Positions 44,165-53,126 are shown, numbered from the stretch's first letter. The stretch is DNA of 64,000 nucleotides from Myxococcales bacterium (GCA_028287115.1 JAQBQF010000151.1:1-64000); one strand, 5' to 3'. Notes: generated by a model from the letters alone, not told the origin. Program-made: numbers and translations.

Positions 44165-44746
44165 TCAGGTGTTGCCAACGACGACGAGTTGCCAAGGTTG
44201 CGCCGCCGAACACATGCCGGAGATCGGCCGAACCTCGATCGAGACGCTGCGACCGTCGTCGTTGCCGTTCGCCACCGTGCCCTCGCCCCATGACAGCCCG
44301 AGCGCGTCCGTGGTGCCGGTTGTCGTGGCGGTGCCAGACGGCGTGGTGCATTCGATCACGTCGCTGCCCGTGTTGACGTAGACGAACACGTCGTAGTTGC
44401 TGTTCGCCGGTGAGGTCAGCCGCGTCGTGACACTGAGCTTCACACCGAAGACACCGCTGTCATCCTCGGTGACGCGGACGCGAAACCATGCCGCCTGATA
44501 CCCGCTTGCCGTGACCATCGCGCCGCCGGTATCGCCGCTGATCGAACCGAGGTCCATCGCGGCCTGGCACGTCGCATTGCTCGTGCATAGTTGGACCGCC
44601 GCATCGATCGACCGCGCACCATCGGTTTGGGCATCGCCACGCGTCGACGCATCGGCATGCCCGGGCGCATCAGGGCTGCCGGCACTCGCGCACGCGGTCA
44701 CGACGATCGCGGCTCCGAGAAGCCCGAGGCATTGCGAGCCACGCAT
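44165..44746 (-). CDS. Lipoprotein with C-terminal beta-sandwich domain
   Basis: A 193-residue lipoprotein (LGLLGAAIVVTACASAG) with an Asp/Ala linker (SPDAPGHADASTRGDAQTDGARSIDAAV), then a disulphide-type start (CTSNATCQAAMDLGSISGDTGGAMVTASGYQAAWFRVRVTEDDS) and strands like those of PPC/pre-peptidase or carbohydrate-binding domains (VKLSVTTRLTSPANSNYDVFVYVNT, SIEVRPISG, PWQLVVVG). The YDVFVYV pattern is typical of bacterial pre-peptidase C-terminal domains. The function is likely binding or structural. Confidence 0.7.
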   Translation of the reverse strand: MRGSQCLGLLGAAIVVTACASAGSPDAPGHADASTRGDAQTDGARSIDAAVQLCTSNATCQAAMDLGSISGDTGGAMVTASGYQAAWFRVRVTEDDSGVFGVKLSVTTRLTSPANSNYDVFVYVNTGSDVIECTTPSGTATTTGTTDALGLSWGEGTVANGNDDGRSVSIEVRPISGMCSAAQPWQLVVVGNT

Positions 44747-44908
44747 CGTGCGACGTTAACACGCGCCGCGCGGTTCTCATCCGGCGATCGACGCGGGTAG
44801 CCGCGCCATCATCCTGTTACATCACGAGCGTTCTGTGGTGTCCCACTCTTCGCATACTGCACGATCGCGAACACTACCGGCGTGACAGGCCGTTCGAAGG
44901 ACCGAGCG

Positions 44909-45604
44909 TTACCGCTCGCGCGCTGGCAGCGCGCCTGCGATATCGAGCAACGTGCGTTCACTGCGCGCAACGCTCGCACGCTCTTCATCGAGATCAACGC
45001 AGTAACGCACTGGTTTCGTGCACGTCTTGCAAAGGCGCGTCAGCTCGTCATCCGCAACCGGCTCGAATGCATCCCAGCGCTTCGGGCACTTTGCCGTAGC
45101 GCATTGGATCCGATCGCGACACGTGATCGCACGCCAGTAGAACTCTGTCTGGTCGCGCACGAGGACGTCCTCGTCGAATCTGTCGAGACCTCGGACGAAG
45201 TTCGCTTTCGCGAGCGCACCACCTTGCTCGAGCCAGTCGGCGTACACCGTGCGCGTCGCCTCATCCGATGGTCGTTCGCGCAGCGTCGCGAGGAGCTCGT
45301 GCTCGATCCGATCACCCGACAGCACGTCATGACGGACTCTCTCCGGCCGCGGCGCGGGCTGCAATGGTGATGGCACCGCGCGTCCGGGTTCGGGCACCGC
45401 GCGTACGGGTGCGACGGCCGACGAGCTCGATGGTTCCGGTCTCGGCGCCCATTCCGAAGCAGGTTCGAAGGTCTGAGGCGGCGACCATCCGATCGCGTCG
45501 TTATGAGACGCGTACTCCCCTGGCTTCGGCTTGTGAACGAACGAGTAGACGAGGACAAACACCGTCGCGGCGACGAGCACACCGAACACGATGATCGCGG
45601 CCAC
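44909..45604 (-). CDS. Membrane-anchored TIGR02996-domain protein
   Basis: A 231-residue protein. A TM helix (IIVFGVLVAATVFVLVYSFVH) is followed by a Pro-rich spacer, then the TIGR02996 motif EHELLATLRERPSDEATRTVYADWLEQGGALAKANFVRGL, common in myxobacterial and planctomycete repeat-containing proteins. The C-terminus has CRDRIQCATAKCPKRWDAF and LCKTCTKPVRYC, two Cys pairs that may bind zinc. It is an inner-membrane protein with a cytoplasmic domain; role unknown. Confidence 0.75.
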   Translation of the reverse strand: MAAIIVFGVLVAATVFVLVYSFVHKPKPGEYASHNDAIGWSPPQTFEPASEWAPRPEPSSSSAVAPVRAVPEPGRAVPSPLQPAPRPERVRHDVLSGDRIEHELLATLRERPSDEATRTVYADWLEQGGALAKANFVRGLDRFDEDVLVRDQTEFYWRAITCRDRIQCATAKCPKRWDAFEPVADDELTRLCKTCTKPVRYCVDLDEERASVARSERTLLDIAGALPARER

Positions 45605-45712
45605 GCAAAAATTCTATCAGGCCTTCAGGTTTAGGGCTTAGGCGGTGGCTTGATCACGATCTCTGCTGCGCTCGCGTGTGACCTTCAGCCGGCGATGCTC
45701 GTCAGGCCGTCG

Positions 45713-46825
45713 TTACAGCGCGGACAGATCGAGCTGCGCTTGCCAGATGTCGGTCGGTCCGAGGAGAGCGCGCGCCCACGGGCCATCTTGCGCGAGGACG
45801 CTCGAATACCAGGTGACGAGCACGCGATCGTTGTCGATCGGCGCGACGCCCGCGTACGAGGTGTCGCCGGTCGAAGGCAGCTCGGTGTGCTCCACGATCG
45901 TTAGCTCGCCGCCGTGATCGAAGTCGCCGGTCAGCTCGTAGAGTGCCGTGCGCTTGCGGTTGGCGACACCGAGGATGTGCTTGCGGGCGACGACGAATAG
46001 CCGGCTGTCGTGGAAAAATGCGATCGGTCCGTCGAGGCGGACGCCGTCGAGGATCTGCGGGCAGGCAAAGCTTGCGTACGGCGGATCGGACCAGCACAGC
46101 GCGGTCCGCAAACGGCCGGTGCTGCCGAGCAGCTCGTCGTTGGTGCCATCCATGCGGACGATCGCGAGCAGCTTGCCGGATGGCATGAACACGAGCTCGG
46201 TCTCGAGCGGCGTGTCCGCGGCAACATCGTAGATCAGCGGCCCCATCGTCCAGGTCGTGCCGTCGATCGACGAGAACAAGCGCACGCTCTTGTCGCCGTC
46301 CTCGTACGCCGCGTTGTAGTGCTGATCGCGATCTTTGATCCGCCAGAAGCTCCACGTGTTAGGGCCGATCGGCGCGAGCGGCGACCACGTCGCACCGGCA
46401 TCCGGCGAGATCGTGGCGACGGCGATCGTATCGACGTTCGAATCGCGATCCGACGTGACGGGCAGGCGTGTCAGCGCCTTGATCGCGAGCTGGCCGTTGA
46501 CCGTATAGAAGCACGGGTCGCGAAGGTCGCGGCCGTTGATGGCGGGCATGATCGCGAGGAGCTTCCACGTCGCGCCGTGATCGTCGGAGCGGTACACGCG
46601 CAACGAGCTGTTCGGCCCGAGCACCTGGCTTTCGGCGGTGCGATGCACGAGGTACGTCGCGCCGCCGAACACGGTGAGGTCGGTGTTCTCGTTGTGAGAG
46701 CACACGTCCCCGCGGCAGTCACTGGTGATCGAATTGTAGCCATCGACGATGATGTGCGCGTCGTTGACGACCGCGGCGTTGCCGCACCCCGCGAGCATCG
46801 CTATCAGTAGCAGCCGCTTTTTCAC
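45713..46825 (-). CDS. Sialidase/neuraminidase-like lipoprotein (BNR repeats)
   Basis: A 370-residue lipoprotein (MKKRLLLIAMLAGCGNA) with a six-bladed beta-propeller of the sialidase fold. Asp-box motifs SDDHGATW, SPDAGATW and SSIDGTTW are seen. The Arg triad is partly visible (RVYRSDD; YRSD/RIKDRD/ RLFVVARKH); whether all catalytic residues are present is uncertain. It may degrade glycans or be a non-catalytic sialidase-like protein. It is surface-exposed. Confidence 0.75.
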   Translation of the reverse strand: MKKRLLLIAMLAGCGNAAVVNDAHIIVDGYNSITSDCRGDVCSHNENTDLTVFGGATYLVHRTAESQVLGPNSSLRVYRSDDHGATWKLLAIMPAINGRDLRDPCFYTVNGQLAIKALTRLPVTSDRDSNVDTIAVATISPDAGATWSPLAPIGPNTWSFWRIKDRDQHYNAAYEDGDKSVRLFSSIDGTTWTMGPLIYDVAADTPLETELVFMPSGKLLAIVRMDGTNDELLGSTGRLRTALCWSDPPYASFACPQILDGVRLDGPIAFFHDSRLFVVARKHILGVANRKRTALYELTGDFDHGGELTIVEHTELPSTGDTSYAGVAPIDNDRVLVTWYSSVLAQDGPWARALLGPTDIWQAQLDLSAL

Positions 46826-46964
46826 GAGGCTGCTCTATCATATGCAATGGAGTGGTTCGGCGATTTTTCAGCGCGGGCCGAGGTACACGATAGTGACCGC
46901 GATTCCGGCGCGGCCCAACGCGGTATGAACGGGACATGAGCGATGGGGTCTTGCTCGCGCCGGG

Positions 46965-47480
46965 TTAGCTGGGAGCGTGCAGTGGCATGCCGCCGATGTA
47001 GTCGCGCTTGCCGAGCTCGACGCCGTTGTGGCGCAGGATCGCGTACGCCATGTTGATGTGGAAGTAGAAGTTCGGCAACGCGAACTGGATCAGGTAGTCC
47101 GCGCCGGACATCCACTTGCCCTCGGTCCACGGCAGCGTGATCTTTCGCTCGCTCGAGTCCTTGAAGTCGTCGGGCTTGAACGTGTCGAGGAAGCCCTGTA
47201 CGGACGCGATCCGCGCACGCAGCTGCTCGAATGTGGTCTCCGTGTCTGGATGCGCCGGCCACTCCTTGCCGGTGAGGCGGCCCGCGATGAACTTGGCGTT
47301 GTCGCATGCGCTCTGGACCTGACGCACCAGTGCGAATTGATCCGGGGCAAGCCGCGCGTGGGCGAGATGATCGACCGGGAAGGGCTTTTTCTCGGCGTAC
47401 GCGGTCGCTGCGCCGAGCCAGTTGTCGAGATTCTTCAGCGTCTTCTTGAGCTGCGGAACGGTCAGGTCGTAGGTGTTCAT
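46965..47480 (-). CDS. DUF1993 domain protein
   Basis: A 171-residue DUF1993-type protein, all-helical and cytoplasmic: VPQLKKTLKNLDNWLGAATAYAEKKPFPVDHLAHARLAPDQFALVRQVQSACDNAKFIAGRLTG, FEQLRARIASVQGFLDTFKPDDF, and YLIQFALPNFYFHINMAYAILRHNGVELGKRDYIG, the hallmark region. It is related to the DinB-like/YfiT fold family. The ATG at 47480 was chosen over the longer frame from 47555. Function not established. Confidence 0.85.
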   Translation of the reverse strand: MNTYDLTVPQLKKTLKNLDNWLGAATAYAEKKPFPVDHLAHARLAPDQFALVRQVQSACDNAKFIAGRLTGKEWPAHPDTETTFEQLRARIASVQGFLDTFKPDDFKDSSERKITLPWTEGKWMSGADYLIQFALPNFYFHINMAYAILRHNGVELGKRDYIGGMPLHAPS

Positions 47481-47647
47481 GCGCGGAAGGGTAGCGTAGT
47501 GCACGTCCGCAGATCGAGTCGCTCGCAGGCACAACGCTGACAGAGAACCACGCAAGCGAGCACGTGGCCCGCGTCGCGATCATCCTACGGTTGCCGTCAC
47601 GAGTTTTTCGAAGCGAGCTGGCATCCGCGTTGCTTCCTGTTCGGGTC

Positions 47648-47848
47648 ATGCCGAACGAAAACACCAGGTCGAGCGAGTCCGGCACCGTCAAGCGGCGTTC
47701 GCAAGAGGGCGGTGACGTGCTCGCTCCCGAGGACTGGCGTCTGCGTCGCGAGCTCCATGCGCCCGACGGCCGCAAGGTGAAAGCATCCGATCACGTGGGC
47801 GCGATCGCACCAGACGCCGATGCGGACGTCGAGCCGGCGAAACCTTAG
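47648..47848 (+). CDS. Small hypothetical protein
   Basis: A 66-residue hydrophilic protein (PNENTRSSESGTVKRRSQEGGDVLAPEDWRLRRELHAPDGRKVKASDHVGAIAPDADADVEPAKP), Arg/Asp-rich with no TM. A longer frame from 47564 exists, but its N-terminal part looks like noise. No family is recognised. The composition and ATG start are plausible but support is modest. Confidence 0.4.
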   Translation: MPNENTRSSESGTVKRRSQEGGDVLAPEDWRLRRELHAPDGRKVKASDHVGAIAPDADADVEPAKP

Positions 47849-47884
47849 GCCGGCTTGCGCCGAACGTCGCCGGCTGACACCGAA

Positions 47885-48475
47885 TCAGACCCCGAGCTCA
47901 GCGCGAATCTCGGCGATCGAGAGACCTGCGAACCGTTGCCTGACGTGCTCGACCCGCGAGAACGAGCGAGTCAGCATGCGATCGACGTACAGCGTGCCGT
48001 CGAGGTGATCGACCTCGTGCTGCAGGATGCGCGCAGGCCACCCGGCCACGCGCCAGTGAACCGGAGCGCCGTGCTCGTCGAGCCCCGTGACCTCGACCTC
48101 GCGGTATCGCTCGACGAGCGCCGCATATCCATCGACCGAAAGACAACCTTCGAAGAACATCGCGTGCGTGTCCCCGATCGTGCGAAGGACTGGATTCACG
48201 ATCGCTCGCGTCGCGAAAGCAACGCGCTCCTTCTCGCGAACCTCGGCTTCGGCCGAGCTCGTGAGGAACTCAGGGCGATCCTCGAGGACGATGACGCGAA
48301 GCGGGATCCCGATCTGCGGCGCCGCAAGCCCAACGCCAGGCGCCGCGCGCATGACATCGATCATCGTCGCGATCAGACCCTCGAGCTCTGGCGTGGCGAG
48401 CCGATCGAGCGAGACTTCAGCCGCCCGGGCCCGCAGCACGCCGGCGCCCGTTTGAACGATCGGAGGGAGATCCAT
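47885..48475 (-). CDS. def: Peptide deformylase
   Basis: A 196-residue enzyme that removes the formyl group from nascent N-terminal Met. All three motifs are present: I GVGLAAPQIG, II EGCLSV (with metal Cys), III QHEVDHLDG (HExxH-type metal site). The length and the C-terminal AGLSIAEIRAEL extension fit type 1 bacterial deformylases. It stands alone here, not beside fmt, so it may be a second copy; this cannot be checked within the window. Confidence 0.95.
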   Translation of the reverse strand: MDLPPIVQTGAGVLRARAAEVSLDRLATPELEGLIATMIDVMRAAPGVGLAAPQIGIPLRVIVLEDRPEFLTSSAEAEVREKERVAFATRAIVNPVLRTIGDTHAMFFEGCLSVDGYAALVERYREVEVTGLDEHGAPVHWRVAGWPARILQHEVDHLDGTLYVDRMLTRSFSRVEHVRQRFAGLSIAEIRAELGV

Positions 48476-48509
48476 ATCGTCGTCTTAGCATCTCCGAAAC
48501 CGCGAGCGA

Positions 48510-50021
48510 TCAACGACAGCGCGCTGGTGCACTTGGGAGCGCCAATCTAGTTGCCGGCTTCCGGGGACGGACGAGCTGCGCCGCGACCAGACCGACGAGG
48601 ACCAGGAACCCGGTCGCATCGCGGCCGCCCGCGCTGCAGCAACCACCGGACTTGCCGCCACCGCCGCCGCCACGGCCGCCATCATCGGCCACGATGTCAC
48701 CGCCGATCGGGGGCACGTTGCCGTACTCGAAAGCGCCGAGGTCGATCTGGGCGTTGACGACGTAGCGCGGCTCCGCGCCGATCGGCGGCGTCGGTTGCAA
48801 TGTCGGTACGCCGTTCTGGTTCGTGCCCGTTCCGTCGACGTACGTCGGTGTCGCCGCGCCCGTATCGATCGCCGGCGAGCCCGCGGCCAGGTGCCAATCC
48901 GTTGCGCTGACAAATCCGGGGGTCGCGCCTGCGATCGTCGATATCACCGCGGTCGGAACCCCGGCGATCCCATCGGTGATGAAGTTGTTCGTGCCGGAGA
49001 CGTAGCCGGAGGTCGTGGCGTCGACCGTCAGTTGCGTGCCGGCAACCGTCGCGTGGATGATGTTGTTGTAGAGGTAGATATGCGTCGCCGCCGGCGCGGG
49101 CGTGCTGGTGAGCACGTGGAACAACCGGTTGGACGCGTTGCGCATCACGAACGTGTTGTTGATCGCGTACAGCGCGCCATTTCTGCTCGGCGTGGTGTCG
49201 GCCGGATTGTCGGTGCCGAACAAGATCGTCTGCGAGTTGTTATCGGCGCTCACGGCGCGTACGAACACGTTACCGATCAGCACCGCGTTGGCGTTCGCCA
49301 TCGCCGAGTATGTACTTTGGATCAGATCGAGCTCGTAGTTGCCGGCGTTCTCGACGAAGTTGCCGATGATCTCGACATAGCGAGTGCGGAGCTTGATGTT
49401 CTGGCCGCCGTGCGAGTCGTGGATGTGGTTGCCGACGAGCCGCACCACATCGCCCTGGAGGTAGAGGTTGTGACTCTGGCCGTCGTTCGCTCCGTTGGCA
49501 AAGATCTCGCTGGTCTCGATCGTCAGCACGGACGGACCGTCGGACATCCCGCCGTCCTGGTTGTCGTGGATCGACATGTCGCGAAACGTGACGTCGTGCG
49601 CGCCTGCGGTCAGGCGAAATCCCGCGCCGTTGTTGCTGCCATTCGTGGCATGCACGAGCTCGAGGTGCTCGAGGAGCCAATAGCTGGCATTGTTGAACTG
49701 AAAGATCGCGCGTGGCACGGATCCGCTGCCGCTGAGATCGAGTCCGGTCGCGTCGAACACGGGGCGCGCGCCGCCGGCGGTGCCGCGCATCACGATCGGC
49801 GCCTGCGCGGTCCCGGACGTCGTGAGCGAGCAAGCATCGGTGTACGTGCCCGGATCGATCTCGATCACATCGCCGGCCGCCAGCGGCACGGCGGCGGCGA
49901 GCCTGCACGGCGACGTGTACTGCCGCGCTGCCCCGACCGCATACGTCGTCGCCCAGCCAGAGGCCGGGACCAACAACCACAGAGCGATCGTGTACGCGCT
50001 CGCGCGGGTGATCAGTGACAT
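48510..50021 (-). CDS. Right-handed beta-helix protein with MYXO-CTERM tail
   Basis: A 503-residue secreted protein: signal peptide (TIALWLLVPASGWA), then a beta-helix domain of pectate-lyase/PbH1 repeats (GDVIEIDPGTYTD; HNLYLQGDVVRLVGNHIHDSHGG; VEIIGNFVENAG; YAINNTFVMRN; IYLYNNIIHA), a FEYG end, a Gly-rich spacer and the tail GGCCSAGGRDATGFLVLVGLVAAQLVRPRK. The tail follows the MYXO-CTERM plan (Cys-Gly pair, TM, basic end) with a double Cys. The beta-helix may act on polysaccharides or as an adhesin. No catalytic residues were identified. Confidence 0.85.
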   Translation of the reverse strand: MSLITRASAYTIALWLLVPASGWATTYAVGAARQYTSPCRLAAAVPLAAGDVIEIDPGTYTDACSLTTSGTAQAPIVMRGTAGGARPVFDATGLDLSGSGSVPRAIFQFNNASYWLLEHLELVHATNGSNNGAGFRLTAGAHDVTFRDMSIHDNQDGGMSDGPSVLTIETSEIFANGANDGQSHNLYLQGDVVRLVGNHIHDSHGGQNIKLRTRYVEIIGNFVENAGNYELDLIQSTYSAMANANAVLIGNVFVRAVSADNNSQTILFGTDNPADTTPSRNGALYAINNTFVMRNASNRLFHVLTSTPAPAATHIYLYNNIIHATVAGTQLTVDATTSGYVSGTNNFITDGIAGVPTAVISTIAGATPGFVSATDWHLAAGSPAIDTGAATPTYVDGTGTNQNGVPTLQPTPPIGAEPRYVVNAQIDLGAFEYGNVPPIGGDIVADDGGRGGGGGGKSGGCCSAGGRDATGFLVLVGLVAAQLVRPRKPATRLALPSAPARCR

Positions 50022-50065
50022 CGGCCGACTCTATCTCGGAACCGCCGAATTTCGGACCGAGGACC

Positions 50066-50878
50066 ATGACGCGGCTATCGTTGCATGCCCTTGGTCCGAA
50101 CGTGACGCCGTGGAAGGTCGGGCAACGCGTCGGAGTTGGCTGGCATGGCGGCCACGACTTCGTGTGTGAACAGTTCCGGCGTGGGTTGTTCATCAACTGC
50201 GTGAACGCGAAGATCACCGGAATCAGCCACGACGGCGGCTACGCGGAATACGTGGTCGTGCCGGCGGAGTCGGTCGCGCGAATTCCCGAAGGGCTCGCCG
50301 CGATCGACGCCGGACCGCTCATGTGCGCCGGCGTGACGACGTACAACTCGCTGCGCAACAGTGGCGCGCGCCGGAGACACAGTGGCAGTGCAAGGCATCG
50401 GTGGGCTCGGACATCTGGCGATCCAGTTCGCGTCGCGCATGGGATTTCGGACGGTCGCGATCTCGCGCGGCGCCGACAAAGCGCAGCTCGCACGCGAGCT
50501 CACGAGTACATCGATACCCAGAGTGTGCCCGCTGCAGAGGCGCTTCAGAAGCTCGGCGGCGCCGACCTCGTGCTCGCGACTGCACCGAACAGCGAAGCGA
50601 TCGCGAGCACGGCCGGCGGGCTCAAGCCGCGCGGCAAGCTTCTGATCGTCGCAGCCCCGTTCGAGCCACTCTCGGTGTCTGCATTCGGGCTGCTCAGCGG
50701 TAAGTCCGTCGCGGGCTGGCCGAGCGGTAGTGCGATCGACTCCGAGGATGCGATGGCGTTCAGCGCGCTCACCGCGGTGAAACCGCGCGTCGAGACGTTC
50801 AAGCTCGAACAGGCCGAGCTCGCGCTCGCGAAGATGCTGGAGAATCGCGTCCGCTTCCGCGCCGTGCTCGTGCCGTAA
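50066..50878 (+). pseudogene. Zinc-type alcohol dehydrogenase pseudogene
   Basis: Remnant of a medium-chain zinc alcohol dehydrogenase. Frame 2 gives LGPNVTPWKVGQRVGVGW, GHDFVCEQFRRGLFINC, ISHDGGYAEYVVVPAESVARIPEGL and later the NAD half to FRAVLVP. Between about 50370 and 50500 the correct reading is in another frame (AGDTVAVQGIGGLGHLAIQFASRMGFRTVAISRGADK). Two losses explain this: about 2 bp in a GC run near 50364-50373 and about 7 bp near 50499-50502, totalling 9. The first about 60 residues with catalytic Cys/His/Glu are missing, and one structural Cys is Phe. So the gene is dead, unless assembly errors created the shifts. Confidence 0.85.
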
Positions 50879-50922
50879 CGCTCTCGCGGTGCGAAGCCGA
50901 TCGTTTTCCGAACGAGCCGACG

Positions 50923-51411
50923 CTAGCCGGACAGGTCCTCCGGGCCGACCGGATGGGTGACCGTCTTCGCTGTGACGCGGCGCTCTTCGGCCAAGTTCGC
51001 GCGCTTCGGCCCATTCTCGCCGTACACGGTCACGACGATCCGAGAGGACGGGACTCCGAGAGCGATCAGCTTCTCGCGCACCACCGCGGCACGCTCTCCG
51101 GACAGCTTGACGTTGTGGGCCTTAGAGCCGCGAGGATCGGCATAGCCTTCGAGGATGACCGCTGCCTGCGGATTGCAACGCGACCATGTGGCCACCCTCT
51201 GGAGGTCGGCGCTCGCGCTGTTCGAAAGTTGCGCCGAGTTCGTATCGAAGAACATGTCGACGGGTTGGATGTTGGTCGTCGCCGCAGAGGCTTGAGTGGA
51301 CTGCGTGGACTGCGTCTCCTGACTCGTCTCAGGTGGCTGAGCCGGGTCGGCGATCGCAACTCCGCCGCCCAAGGCCAGCAATAGAGCGGTAGAAAGAATT
51401 GGGGTCCTCAT
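50923..51411 (-). CDS. Small OmpA-family protein
   Basis: A 162-residue periplasmic/outer-membrane protein with signal peptide (LLLALGGGVAIADP), a Gln/Thr/Ser-rich spacer, and an OmpA-like peptidoglycan-binding domain: VDMFFDTNSAQLSNSASADLQRVATW, AVILEGYADPRGSKAHNVKLSGERAAVVREKLIALGVPSSRIVV, TVYGENGP. The DPRGS loop and Arg match peptidoglycan (m-DAP) binding. It probably links the outer membrane to peptidoglycan. Single gene. Confidence 0.85.
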   Translation of the reverse strand: MRTPILSTALLLALGGGVAIADPAQPPETSQETQSTQSTQASAATTNIQPVDMFFDTNSAQLSNSASADLQRVATWSRCNPQAAVILEGYADPRGSKAHNVKLSGERAAVVREKLIALGVPSSRIVVTVYGENGPKRANLAEERRVTAKTVTHPVGPEDLSG

Positions 51412-51566
51412 TAGTTATCCTTTGTTTTGCGAGGTCACGTCTCTGATCTGTTTCGAAGCAAGCCTCGTTCCGCTCCGGAGCGTGCCGGGCCTCGGTGTCT
51501 CGCTGCGACTGACAGAAGGTGCACGAGTGCTTGGGAGCACATCGAGAGAGCTCGAAGACTAGCTGC

Positions 51567-52034
51567 TCACGGGCAGACACCCCATAACGCCTCGATCGCG
51601 CGCTGATCTTCGTCGGTCGGCGGAACGACAAGGTTCCCGGGGTTCATCAACGACGTGCGCAGGTCGGGGCTGACGTGGACGAGACCGAACGCATGTCCGA
51701 GCTCGTGCGCGATCACGATCGATAGCGCCGTCGGATCGGTGACCTGATCATTGATGTAGATGACGCTCTCCTGATCATCGTAGAAGCCGTGAAACTGAGG
51801 CGCCGCGTGCTGGAACCGAACCTCCAACGCGACCCCCGCGCGCACACCAAGCGCCGGTACGCCGCGGGGACGCCACAGCGCCTCGGCATCCGCGATGCCG
51901 TTGGACTGCACGGCGGTGGCGGACGGCTCCGCCGTCACCGACGGAGGTGTGCACGCGTCACGCGTGACCTTGATGGTCGCGTTACCCCCGGAGGTGCACG
52001 CGACCATCGGCGCGAGAACAAGCCATCGTCGCAA
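51567..52034 (-). CDS. Matrixin-like zinc metalloprotease lipoprotein
   Basis: A 155-residue secreted protein with a lipobox-like signal (LVLAPMVACTSGG). The zinc site IVIAHELGHAFGLVHVS fits HExxHxxGxxH of the metzincin clan, with a downstream Met-turn-like SLMNPGN. It is very short for a matrixin (catalytic domain about 160 residues), lacking a propeptide. It is probably a small secreted protease, complete at 155 residues. Confidence 0.82.
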   Translation of the reverse strand: MRRWLVLAPMVACTSGGNATIKVTRDACTPPSVTAEPSATAVQSNGIADAEALWRPRGVPALGVRAGVALEVRFQHAAPQFHGFYDDQESVIYINDQVTDPTALSIVIAHELGHAFGLVHVSPDLRTSLMNPGNLVVPPTDEDQRAIEALWGVCP

Positions 52035-52050
52035 CGCGGCGACGATAGCA

Positions 52051-52069
52051 CCGGCGATTAGCTCGCCGG
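52051..52069. terminator. Hairpin between protease and barrel genes
   Basis: CCGGCGA-TTAGC-TCGCCGG is a perfect seven-pair stem with a five-base loop, in the 73-bp gap between two minus-strand genes. It could end the upstream barrel transcript, but no T-tract follows. Confidence 0.4.
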
Positions 52070-52107
52070 GCTAAGCGGTCTCGAATCCCGTTGCGAGTTC
52101 CTCGTAC

Positions 52108-52938
52108 TCAGAATTCGAAGCCGATGTTACCGGTGACGCCCCAGCGGTCCATCTTGAGGCCGCCGCCGGTCACCCTCGGCACCAGGTTCTCGTTCCATGT
52201 CCAGCGGTATTCCCCGCGAACATCGGCGATGAGTCCGGCGATCTTGCCGCCGAGCCCCAGGCCGGCTGGGAGCTCGTACACATCATCGGAGTTCGCGACA
52301 TCCGACGTGTTGATGCGATTGTTGGTCAGACTGTAGTGACGCCACGCCCAACCGCCGTAGACGAACGGCTGGACGATAAAGTCCGTGGTCGCATTGAGCC
52401 GGATTGCGGCTTGAGCGCCGTTGCCGATCAGCCGGGCATTACTCTGGAGGCCCAGAGCATGGATCGTCTGTTCCGATCCGATGTACGAGCCCTCGATCGC
52501 GAGGTACGAGTGCGTGCCGAAGATCAGGCGCGCGTCCCAGCTCGCGCCTGTACCCGTCACGTCGCGCATGTCGGATCTGGCGAAGGCGTCGACGCCACCA
52601 CCGATCATCACTCCGATCCCAATGCGTTTGTACAACGGCTCTTCCTCCTCCTCCGAGACGGCAACTGCCCGGCGAGGAGGAGGAGGGTACTGGTACTGAG
52701 GTTGAGGTTGGTACTGAGGTTGAGGTTGGTACTGCGGTTGAGGTGGCGGTTGCGGTTGGGGGCACGACACTGTGGCCCCAGCCTGACCTGTCGGGCTTGG
52801 ACATCCAACCGGTGCGTTCGGATCGCTAGACGGTTGATCGCTCGGACCGGGCGTTAGTGTCTGCGCGTGTGCTCTGCCGCTCGCGGCGATCAGCACGACA
52901 AGTGCGATCCCGCCGAGCGCTCGTTTGAGACTCGTCAT
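52108..52938 (-). CDS. Outer-membrane beta-barrel protein with Pro/Gln/Tyr repeat
   Basis: A 276-residue protein: signal peptide (LGGIALVVLIAASGRAHA), then a Pro-rich segment with the PQPQYQ repeat coded by 18-bp units, then a barrel-type domain (IGIGVMIGGGVDAFARSDMRDVTGTGASWDARLIFGTHSYLAIEGSYIGSEQ; VYGGWAWRHYSLTN; GLGLGGKIAGLIADVRGEYRW) ending in F as outer-membrane barrels do. GGAGG sits upstream of the ATG at 52938. The upstream gap has three repeats that may be regulator sites. Confidence 0.75.
   Translation of the reverse strand: MTSLKRALGGIALVVLIAASGRAHAQTLTPGPSDQPSSDPNAPVGCPSPTGQAGATVSCPQPQPPPQPQYQPQPQYQPQPQYQYPPPPRRAVAVSEEEEEPLYKRIGIGVMIGGGVDAFARSDMRDVTGTGASWDARLIFGTHSYLAIEGSYIGSEQTIHALGLQSNARLIGNGAQAAIRLNATTDFIVQPFVYGGWAWRHYSLTNNRINTSDVANSDDVYELPAGLGLGGKIAGLIADVRGEYRWTWNENLVPRVTGGGLKMDRWGVTGNIGFEF
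52692..52745. repeat. 18-bp tandem repeat in the barrel gene
   Basis: Two perfect copies of an 18-bp unit (52692-52709, 52710-52727) are followed by a third with two changes. In the coding strand they give Pro-Gln-Tyr-Gln-Pro repeats. Confidence 0.9.
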
Positions 52939-53066
52939 TGAAACCTCCTGCCCTGTCAACAGCACCCTCTGTGCCCGCCGAGCCTGGGCGAACCGGGCTT
53001 CTCGCCATCGTCAGTTGGCGCACCGACGCGCGCTACGCCGTGTGCGCGCGACAGATCTTGATCAGG

Positions 53067-53126
53067 AAGAATTCCGGAGAAGAGCTCTGAAGAATTTTGA
53101 CTGAGGAAACATCTCTAAGAATTCCG
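53067..53126. promoter_or_regulatory. Three AAGAATTYYG repeats in an AT-rich stretch
   Basis: AAGAATTCCG (53067-53076), AAGAATTTTG (53090-53099) and AAGAATTCCG (53117-53126) are direct repeats 23 and 27 bp apart, 130-190 bp upstream of the barrel gene, in an unusually AT-rich stretch between the hybrid kinase end and that gene. They look like a set of activator sites. Confidence 0.4.

Noticed and set aside
45605-45712. Small ORF remnant ending in KPPPKP
   Set aside because: No start codon lies in frame after the preceding stop; too weak to annotate.
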